Shown here one piece after another: positions 55,626 through 64,000 of a DNA stretch of 64,000 nt. The DNA comes from Vermamoeba vermiformis. Taxonomy: Eukaryota > Tubulinea > Echinamoebida. The stretch lies in NCBI GenBank assembly GCA_045837725.1, contig JBEWZL010000260.1, forward strand, positions 1 to 64,000, given 5' to 3'. The position numbers and the translations under genes were made by a program. The notes beneath the pieces were generated by a model that did no database searches, had not been told where the DNA came from, and was given only the letters and a program-made list of their open reading frames with translations. How positions within the stretch are numbered: position 1 is the first letter of the stretch; every line of letters begins with the position of its first letter.

Positions 55626-57556
55626 TTAGACTTGAGCTGACGGAATGCATTCAACTTCAGTCTCGAAGTAAGCGATCAAAAACAGCGCCACGAAGCCAAC
55701 CAACAAGCCAGCCAACTGCTGAATGACCCAAATGATCTTAACTTTCTCCTTGTTGAGTTCAGGCAACAACTCGGAGAGGCCGATGTACAAGAAGCCACCG
55801 CCAGTCACCGACAAGATCCACTTGTCCGCGTCCGAATGACCAACAGCCAAGCCAATAACAGTACCAATGATGGCTGTAACGGCAGAGGCGAAGTTAAACA
55901 GCAGCGCATGAACACGTGTGAAACCCGCACGTCGAAGCAGCGCGTAATCGCCTAACTCTTGTGGGATCTCGTGGAACAACACAGCCAAAGTAGTCGCCAA
56001 TCCAACCGAGTTGCCTAAGGCATTAAGTTAGTAAATATTCTTTTTACATTTATCTAACCGTTATCGTACTTGTAGCCCAGGCAGCACCCAAAGCAAGTCC
56101 ATCCGTGAAGTTGTGGATAGCGTCAGCAGCCAAATTCAACCAACCGTATGGCTTAATGCTGCGTAAGTACTCTTTCTTAGTTTGATGATGATGATGATCG
56201 TGCTTGTGATCATCGCCCTCGCTGCTGGTCTCCGAGTGCGCGTGCTTCTTTTCGGGGTCCTCTTCATCGCGGGTGTGTTTATGACCGTGTGAATCTTCAT
56301 CTTCTTCGTGGTCACTTTCAAAACCATGCGAGTGATGGTGCTAAATGATTGTCAGTATCCTGAATAATGGCACTATCCGCAGCTCGACACTTACACCCGT
56401 GAGTTTGGTGATGACTTTTTCAAGAATGAAGAAAAAGAGGATACTGCCGCAGACAACCACAGCAGGAATTAAGTAATTAAGCTTTTCTTGTAGATGGTCG
56501 CGCGTTTTTTCTTCGGTTGTCGAGCTGTGACTGTGGATGCCAAAAACTTCAGGAAGGATGTGCATCACCGCATCGCCAATGATAGAACCCGAAGCAAATC
56601 CAATCAAAATACGAAAGAGAATCTAAAAGATAAGGTCAGTCGAATTAACTTGGGGAATGTGATGTCGAACGCACCGCGCCAGATTTGGTTCCTTTTTTGA
56701 GCGGAAGCAATAAAACACCCAAGAACGAAAGGGCACTAATACCAACAGCAGATACGATTCCATAAGCCCACTTCGAAACGTTAGTCTTGTGCCACAAACA
56801 AAAAAAAGCACTTACGCTTTCGGTCACGCGATCTCCGCAAGGAGGCAACTCTTCGCTGACCGGTGCGAAGCAACCCTTTAGAACAACTATTTAGACTGCA
56901 TTTTTTCCATGTTATCGTTCCAAGAGACGTACCTCAAGTCGCATCAAAAACATCTCATTTACTGCCATCTGAGTGGTAGATTCGTTGAGGCTTCCCGAAG
57001 CTTCCGAAAGCTCTAAGAATATGGCCTCCACGGTCTCGCAGTGAACAGTTTCATTGGTAGTCTGAAGCGTAGACGCCAAATTTCTCTTTAACTGCACGAT
57101 CAATTGTTAGTTATCACCATGAGAAAAGAGTTTTAATCCCACCTGACTGGTAACCTCTCTCTTTTTATGGCTATGTTCGTGTGAATGTTCATTATCAGCC
57201 TCCTAAAAAAGAATGCTGTCAAATTCCGTTTGATCAAAAAACGCTGATATTTATTTGTTCGCTTTCGAGATACTTACGCCCGCAAATACTGCCCAAAGCT
57301 CTTCAAACTCTTCTTCTTGGAGAAGCTCGTCTTCATTAACGTCAAACATGTGAATAATTTCGTGGATGGGATCGTGCGCGTGCTCATCTTGTAGCAAGGA
57401 AAGAGCTGCGGAAAATGTTAAAAAAAAAGAAACTTTATAAATTAACATAAATTTATAGTGCTTACTGTTTCTTTTTGCTGTCGCATCTTCAAGAGAAAGA
57501 GCAAACTGGAAGAGTAACGCGATCAAAGCGCAAAACAATACAAGCCTGCGAATCAT
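55626..57556 (-). CDS. ZIP zinc transporter, LIV-1 (SLC39A) subfamily
   Basis: The start at 57,556 gives a signal peptide (MIRRLVLFCALIALLFQFAL). The extracellular part contains an EF-hand-like loop (DVNEDELLQEEEF) and a His-rich stretch (EHSHEHSHKK). Membrane segments follow (KWAYGIVSAVGISALSFLGV; GFASGSIIGDAVMHILPEVF; IPAVVVCGSILFFFILEKV). A long His/Asp-rich cytosolic loop comes next, then AADAIHNFTDGLALG (metal-site helix) and LFHEIPQELGDYALL (LIV-1 HEIPxELGD), ending in two more membrane segments and IPSAQV. About eight exons. By family it moves zinc into the cytosol; the exact membrane is not deducible. It is divergent from the F-box-RasGAP gene. Confidence 0.9.
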
Positions 57557-58194
57557 TGTAAGTCGATTGGTCCCTGGTGAGTGGCCCTGATAGGTCCTGG
57601 TTGATAGAAGCAAATGGAAGCCCTGGAAAGAAACCAGGGAGCAGAACCCTGGTCGAAAAATCCTTCGCAAAATCATCCCTGATAGATTGTCTCGGAAAAT
57701 GTTGTCGCATTAATCAATGTGTGAAATATTGACAACATTGATGAATACATTGGCGCCGTTTGTGGAAGGTAACCGCCGAGTTGCATCCGCGGTGATAGAT
57801 CGTTGTCGTCGATGCGTAAGCAAGCAAAGCTTATTTTGGATCTAAATACTCGTGGGAGTAATTCTTAAAAAATTTGTTTAATGCGAGTCCGCGTTTCCTC
57901 AATGAAACAGTGAAGAGAAAACGAGAAGTCAATCTTAGATTTGGCCAATCCGTTTCGGTACTTGCCAAACCAGCGCCCAGCTGAAAAAGGTACCAATATT
58001 TTTTACGACGTGTTACTATTGTCCCAAGTTGCTAGCAATAACGCTCACAAAAAAGTCAAGTTTTTCAGTTTTATCACCATTTTATTTGAAAATTATCCAT
58101 TTCGAAGTTATTTTCCTCGACAGTTTCGACCATGTTTGGTCGATATTTTTTGTAAGGGTAAAACACAGCAGCGTGTCTTTGAGCGGATGTAGAG
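57557..58194. other. Divergent intergenic region between ZIP and F-box-RasGAP genes
   Basis: About 640 bp without a supported gene; it must hold the promoters of both neighbours. Short frames here are not conserved-looking. No TATA element stands out. Confidence 0.5.
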
Positions 58195-60030
58195 ATGGAC
58201 GCTAAAAGTTTTGAGGAGTTTCCGATCGAGATTGCAGCAATGGTAAACTTTGTCATCATACCGTCGTGCACAACACTCTCCCTAATGTTTAAAAAACCAT
58301 TGTTCTAATAATATTGTATTTTAGATACTATCAAATTTGGATGCGGAAGATCTGGGACGATTTAGCTGCATTAGCAAGTTATCGAAAGCAGTCTGCGATT
58401 CTCCATCTATATGGAAAAGAATTTATCAACAAAGATGGATTGAACACAACAGCGACGAAGAAAGCGTCAATTGGAAGCAAAAATATCAAGATCGAGGTAA
58501 GAAAAGCTCTCTAACAAACAAATTTACTATTGCTTAATTTTTCTGCGCTTTCAGTACTAACATTTTTCTAATTCTCGTTGGTCTGGTTCAATAATCAATT
58601 ATCACTTTTTCAAATAAATTCTCGAGAACCGAAACTAAAATCTTTTTGGCAGTGCAAACTATCAGGCCTTTAACGCGAATCCTAGCTCGAGAAGATAATT
58701 CACTTTTGACCGCTTTGTTTCAAGTAGTCAATCAGAAATCGAATTCATTTTCAGAACGAAGAGAGTTGATGGACTCTGTAGCTTGCCTGCTCGAGGCCGA
58801 TTACAAAATGCCGCACGTTCTCAACAACACTCTTTCAATTGAAATGAACCAATTGGCAAAGACAGGCGCAAGTAAGTACGGCATTTACACCCTCAAAACG
58901 GCTCTAACCTGTCATATTCAGCGGTGTCAATGCGAGGAACAACATTATCTGGAGATCTATTTTATAGCTACGCGAACTTAATTAGCGGCCCTTATTTGAA
59001 ATCTACGTTTGAAGGCATTGTGCGAGAAATTTGTGACAGAAAGGAGTCTCTAGAAGTGAGTATTTAGAAACATTCCGTTCGTCAGGTACTAACGTGAATA
59101 GCTTGATGCTCGGTATATGAGATCAACAGACAATAGACAGCGACACGTCTATCTGATAAAGAAGATAATTAAAAAGATTCTCCACCGACTGCACGTGACG
59201 GCGCATCAGTTCCCAATGTATGACCACATTATCACTTACTTGTTCTGACACATTTTAATAGACAGCTTCGTGCCGTAGTGGCGCGCATGACCGAGCTACT
59301 GCGCGAGCTTCGACCTGAAAACGCTGATCATCGCATTCAAGAAGAGACCAACTTTATCATTCAAAAATTTATCTTGCCGTCCTTTATTCACCCCGAGGGC
59401 TACGGCATTGTTGCAGGTATGCAATAGAATAGTACTTTGATCGTTATTGATTGTCTAACAGAAGAAGATCCGTCGTTGCACAGTCGACGAAAGCTCATTG
59501 TTGTAGCTGTAGTTCTTGCTAAAGTCTGTAGTGAAACAGAATTTTGCGAAGTAGAGCAAGACTACATGATACTTAACGACTTCATCTTCGACAAGGAAAA
59601 CATTGATACAAAACGAAGATTTATAGATGGCTTAAGTGTAAGTCCCAGACGTGGGTAATACCTGTAACTAACAAAGTGCTAGGTGTTCGACAAATCGCTG
59701 CTAGAAGATAGATCTCGCGTCGGAGCATTAAAAGTCGAGGATTGCGACAAAGCACTCGCTCGATTGGTGCAATTTTGCGCAGTAAACATGGAGGATATCG
59801 ATAGAGAGTGGTCCATCAGAACGACTGATCAGAATGTAAGTTCTCCGGCGAGTGCCCGCGTGCATCGACTAACCTTGTTATTGTAGCGCACAGTGATCCG
59901 TGAGTTCCGAAATGCAGTGCAAGCAGCGAAGAAAGCTATTGATGGCGGTTCGATCAGAAGACCCAACAAAATGCAGCGTGTCATTAACCGAACGTGCACG
60001 AGAAACGTTTGTAAGTGTACTTTAATGTAG
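58195..60030 (+). CDS. F-box plus RasGAP-domain protein
   Basis: About nine exons. The N-terminus (MDAKSFEEFPIEIAAMILSN, then LDAEDLGRFSCISKLSKAVC and SIWKRIYQQRW) is a clear F-box. After about 30 residues a RasGAP-like domain begins. It has LLTALFQVV and VSMRGTTLSGDLFYSYANLI, where the MRG matches the arginine-finger F-R-G of RasGAPs. It continues with GPYLKSTFEGIVREICDRKE and ETNFIIQKFILPSFIHPEGY, the FLR-motif helix, in which the motif Arg appears as Gln/Lys. The C-terminus is basic (RRPNKMQRVINRT). The combination suggests ubiquitin-linked control of a Ras-family GTPase (inference). Some exon borders are approximate. Confidence 0.75.
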
Positions 60031-60178
60031 TGAACTATTTATTTAATGACATCGCATTACCTTTGATCTACAACATTATAACTATAATCTATAATATTAT
60101 TCATATTGCTCTGCAAATTGTTTCCGCCATCTGCTTGCGCGGTCGAATGGAGAGGGTTTGGGACCGGTTGCGTGGAAG

Positions 60179-61100
60179 CTAGTCAGTTGGTCCTTGATTT
60201 GTTCAACAAGGGTTTATCCTCCTCAATTGCTGCATTGGCAAATAGCGCATCACGAGTCGGCTGTTGGAACTCCTTGGGCGGCAAGAAGATAGCATTGCTG
60301 CGTGAGTGTGCACCGATTTCTTTCAACGTGTCGTAGTACTGAGTTGTCAGAATCAGTTGCATGACTGTTTGGGGATCAACGCCATTGATGTTTTCTGAAA
60401 ACTCGTGCACTGTTTCCTGCAAACCATTGACGATGGCACGACGAGCAGCGGCCAAACCTTTGCCTGGTAACATGATATGTGAGCTTCAGTACTTAGCGAG
60501 TAGCATAATGAACTTACCTGCAAGCTCACGGGCTTCAGCTTCGGCTTCAGCTTCTTTAATTTTGATGATTTTGTTGGCGTCGGCCTTGGCAATAGCAGCA
60601 GCACGTTGTCGCTCGGCAGTGTTGATATCGTTCATGGCAGCCTTAACCTCTTTGCCAGGCTCAATGTCTAAGATGAGCACTTTGACGATCTCGTAGCCAA
60701 ATTGGCTCATCTCTTTTGCGAGTTCTTCTTGGATCAGCACTGCAAGCTTGTGCTTCTTCTTCATCAGCTTGTCCAGATCTTTGTCGGGAACTTTATCACG
60801 AACGGAATCGACGATGTAGGCTTTGACTTGACCATCTACATCTTCGAGAGAATAGAAAGCCTCGTAGACTTTAGTTTTATCAACTCTGAACTGCACTTCG
60901 ATATTGATAGTCACGAAAACTTTGTCGTTTGTGGTGGATTCGACAACTACGTGCAATTGGCGAGTTCGGACACTGATAGTTTTCACTTTGACGATGCCAC
61001 ACGGGAAACAAAGGCAGCCAGGCTGTTCGATGCTTTGAAACTTGCCGAATCTCTCGCTGATGCCGAGAGTAGACTCCTCAATAGACATGCAGCAGCCCAT
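60179..61100 (-). CDS. HIR-type SPFH/prohibitin-domain protein
   Basis: Two exons, about 290 residues, with one ~53-nt intron near 60,478-60,530. The N-terminus MGCCMSIEESTLGISERFGK has Gly2 and two Cys, fitting N-myristoylation and palmitoylation. The SPFH domain follows (VKTISVRTRQLHVVVESTTN; DKVFVTINIEVQFRV). Then come a long Ala/Glu coiled coil (AERQRAAAIAKADANKIIKI) and the HIR-specific GLAAARRAIVNGLQETV and LILTTQYYDTLKEIG, ending LLNKSRTNQGPTD. Known in plants as hypersensitive-induced reaction proteins at plasma-membrane rafts; the role in protists is unclear. It is divergent from the FAM32A-like gene. Confidence 0.92.
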
Positions 61101-61488
61101 TTTTTGTGTAGTTGTGGTTATTGTCGTTGTTGTGAATTTAATTGATGTTTAACAGGGTTTTTTATGGATTAAAAACGCGAAAAACGGAAAAAAGAAAAAA
61201 AAACACCCATTCGAATATCGGTGGATAATTCATGCCACTAAATTTGGATGCAAATTTAATACGATATATTACCCGAGCTGAGTTCACGCGCTGCGCGGAT
61301 GTAGATCAGGTGTGTCAGGTTACGCTGCTACGGTGGCCACCCGCCAGTCGAATATTGCTTCACGAACTAGGGGTTGCGTGCTGTGTTGCGCACTACTGTG
61401 GGTGCGTGTGACAACTGCTGTTGTTTGAATGAACATTTGATTATTTATCTTGCGCCTGTGCGGCAGACACCACAAACACAACCAACAA

Positions 61489-61967
61489 TGTCCTTTGAGA
61501 ACGTAGTTGGCGGAAAATTAAAGCTTAAAGGAGTTGGCGATGTAAAGAAAGATAAAAAAAAACGAAAGAGGAAAGATGTTGCAGAAGATGCCGAGGAAAA
61601 AGAAGCGAAGAAGCAAAAATTAGAAGATGGCGCGAGTTCTCCTCCCGTATCCAAGCCTAAAAAGACAGCTGCTGAATTGGCATATGAGGAAAAGCAACGA
61701 GAACGAGTAAGTTAAAAAGGGTTCCTCGCTTCAAAAAATTAGTAGAATTATTTCGCTGCGATACAAAGTGCTTTAAATTGTCTGAGACCCATTAGACGTG
61801 CAAATTCATTGCCTGGTAAATTTACGTGACTAATCCATTGCTTACAGCTGCGAGAAAAGGCCAACAAAATGTCCTCAAAGTCGCATAGACAAAAAATTGA
61901 AGAATATAATGACAAATTGTCGAAAGAAACAGAACATTATGACATTCCTAAAGTTGGTCCTGGATGA
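61489..61967 (+). CDS. FAM32A-like nuclear protein
   Basis: Two exons, about 110 residues. The N-terminus reads SFENVVGGKLKLKGVGDV, followed by a Lys-rich tract (KKDKKKRKRKD), an acidic/Lys middle and TAAELAYEEKQRER. After an intron (61,709 to about 61,848) comes the family C-terminus SSKSHRQKIEEYNDKLSKET with HYDIPKVGPG. Animal FAM32A ends HYDIPKVSWTK, so the tail is slightly different. FAM32A is known as a late-step spliceosome factor that contacts the exon at 3' splice sites; the function here is inferred by orthology. Confidence 0.88.
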
Positions 61968-62395
61968 GATTCGTTACCGTGCGTGCTATTTGTAAATAAA
62001 ACACTTTTTGGCCTAAGTTATATCGCCTCGTATTTATACCGCGTTTCCACCGCTTGCAAACTGTGCGGAGAGTTGACCCTTGGCGCGGAAAGCCAAAAAG
62101 CGCTGCCGTAACGAACTTTTTTTGTGCACCTCAACCCGCAACAATAACACAGTGATGTTATTATTATTATTGTAACATATTGTATATAAGCAAAAGGTAA
62201 TGCCAATATGCTCCTTTACGTAGATTTAGAATCTATAAGAGAATTTTATCGATCAATTTTTAATTTCGTTTCTAATCCATAAGAATTATCGATAATAGTT
62301 TCTCGTTGAACGTTTTATAGATGCACATATTTATTATATTTTTACAATTTCTTATGCGAATTTTTACAGAAACGAGATTGGTGAGCACATCTAAC

Positions 62396-64000
62396 ATGGC
62401 AGCGCTAACAATGCAACCACCACAAATTATACATGATCCTACTATCAAGGAATATGTAGAAGAGGCTACTGCTGCGAAGAAAATTGGGCTGATCAAGTTC
62501 GGCTTGATGTCAGGTGTTGACGTTATGAAGCTATCACACATACAGATTGTGAACAATATTTTATATCAACATCCCACACGAAATCCCATGCCTTACGGTA
62601 AGCTATTTTCCATTGTCATACCGAGATCGCGATCGAACTAAACGGTCGTCATTAGGTCCTCTCGACACACGGCTTGGCACTTCCTCGAAGAAAATGGACT
62701 GCACGACTTGCGGTGAAAAATTAGATCTCTGCGCGGGTCACTATGGATTTATTAACCTCGAGTTACCTTGCTTTCACGTTGGCTACATGCGGTTCATAAT
62801 GAACACCTTGTCAACGGTCTGTAAAACTTGCAGTCGCATTCTGTTCGATGAAGACGAACGCGCCAAGTGGCTTAAACAAGTACGCAACCCTCGCTTGGAC
62901 AATATTCAACGCGGCGAGCTGGGGAAAAGAATTTTGAAAGCTGCGAAGAAAAAAACAATTTGCGATTACTGCGGTGCCTTTAACGGTGATATCAAGAAAG
63001 TCTCCGCGTTGAAGTTGATTCACAAGAAATTCAAGACGAAGGCATCAGCGGGAGAAAAAGAAGCGTGGGAACAAGAGTTCAGCGAGGCTATTCAATATAA
63101 CCCAGAAATTGCCACTTACTTGAGCAAAACCAGCGAAGACTTGAGTCCTATCCGCGTTATGAAGGTACCTTTAGAGAGTTTTAGTGCCTGCAAATGACTA
63201 ATTTATCCCGCGTAGATCTTCGAACGAATTTCTGCCGAAGACTGTGAACTGCTGTGCATGGATGCGCATGTGGCAAGACCTGAATGGTTGCTTATTCAAC
63301 AATTGCTCGTGCCCCCTGCGTGCATTCGTCCTTCCGTGCACATGGATGCAATCGGCGGTAGCAACGAAGACGACTTGACAATGAAGCTGCAAGAAATTGT
63401 GACGATGAATAACAGTATTAAGAAAGACATGGAAAAGGGAACTACGATTAATCAGCTCATGGAGAAGTGGGACTACGTGCAGAACTTGGTAGCGGCCTAC
63501 ATCAACTCCGAGTATCCTGGTCAACCGCCTCAAATGGCAAACAAGAAATCAATCCGTGGTCTCGCACAGAGATTGAAAGGCAAACAAGGTCGTTTCCGTG
63601 GTCATTTGTCTGGCAAGCGTGTCGACTTCTCAGCGCGTACCGTCATTTCTCCCGACCCCAACTTGCGTATTAATCAGGTACGTGGAGTCAATAATAAGAT
63701 AGCGGTGCAAGTACTAATTGTACCTTAGGTTGGTATGCCTCAACACGTCGCTAAGATTATGACCTATCCCGAGCGTGTGTTTAAGCATAACATTGATAAG
63801 CTGCGCAAACTTGTGCTGAACGGCCACGATGAATACCCTGGCGCTCGTTTTGTGGAAGGCAAGGACGGCACAAAGAAGTTCTTGAAGTTCGTCCCTGACC
63901 GCAAGAAACTCGCCGCTGATCTGCAAGAAGGTGACGTTGTCGAGCGACATATTATGGACGGCGACGTTGTGTTATTCAACCGACAGCCTTCATTGCACAG
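62396..64000 (+). CDS. POLR3A: RNA polymerase III largest subunit RPC1 (5' part, cut by window end)
   Basis: The start at 62,396 gives [15 protein letters not shown]. Exons are joined by introns of about 58, 51 and 53 nt. The clamp zinc site ([24 protein letters not shown]) and the second one ([20 protein letters not shown]) follow the Pol III pattern, including [11 protein letters not shown]. Then come [58 protein letters not shown] and [20 protein letters not shown]. The frame is open at 64,000, just before the NADFDGD active-site region. The GAFNG and EDDLTMKL wording fits RPC1 better than RPB1 or RPA1. Confidence 0.95.

Noticed and set aside
57941-58192. 83-codon plus-strand frame upstream of the F-box gene
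   Set aside because: It lies in the divergent promoter region with no splice link or family likeness.

Overview
The window is the left end of a eukaryotic chromosome. It opens with 32 uninterrupted CCCTAA repeats and ends inside a conserved housekeeping gene. Introns are short (about 35-60 nt in the subtelomere, 45-140 nt further in), with GT-AG borders and CTAAT/CTAAC branch points. A RhoBTB-type GTPase, an F-box-RasGAP protein, a HIR-type prohibitin-domain protein, a 2-Cys peroxiredoxin and Pol III RPC1 occur together. This points to a unicellular amoebozoan- or holozoan-like organism rather than a plant or yeast, but I cannot name the species.

Layout. 1-192 is telomere. 193-5,000 is decayed subtelomere with diverged direct repeats, a worn Ty3/gypsy integrase fossil and a pseudogene copy of a nearby F-box/LRR gene. 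5,000-28,142 is a compact AT-rich block of about 15 short-intron genes, nearly all on the minus strand and often 10-140 bp apart. It holds two F-box/LRR paralogues, two LRR proteins with a C-terminal F-box-like motif, and several unrecognised genes. It also holds two long paralogous-looking genes with the order Cys ribbon, ParB-like GQHR box, middle region, JmjC cupin, Cys cluster. 28,143-44,000 is a hairpin-rich repeat zone without ordinary genes, except a TET/JBP-like 2-oxoglutarate oxygenase gene (31,761-33,042). A young, whole-looking Ty3/gypsy element (35,838-41,341) with identical 134-bp LTRs is inserted in it. 44,450-51,100 holds two unrecognised genes among minisatellites, one of them flanked by oppositely oriented 47-bp repeat arrays.

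51,365-64,000 is ordinary core genome: RhoBTB (-), peroxiredoxin (+), LIV-1 ZIP zinc transporter (-), F-box-RasGAP (+), HIR/SPFH (-), FAM32A-like (+) and RPC1 (+, cut by the window end). These form three divergent pairs.

Best candidates for something undescribed are (i) the paired ParB-like/JmjC genes, in which each copy seems to have lost the opposite catalytic signature, inside a compact block that could be one large mobile or domesticated unit; (ii) the hairpin zone, where repeated stem-loops carry compensatory base changes between copies and surround a TET/JBP-like gene; and (iii) the 44.45-46.07 kb gene bracketed by inverted 47-bp arrays whose relatives lie at 4.6 and 47.4 kb. All domain calls are from reading motifs by eye; no database search was possible.
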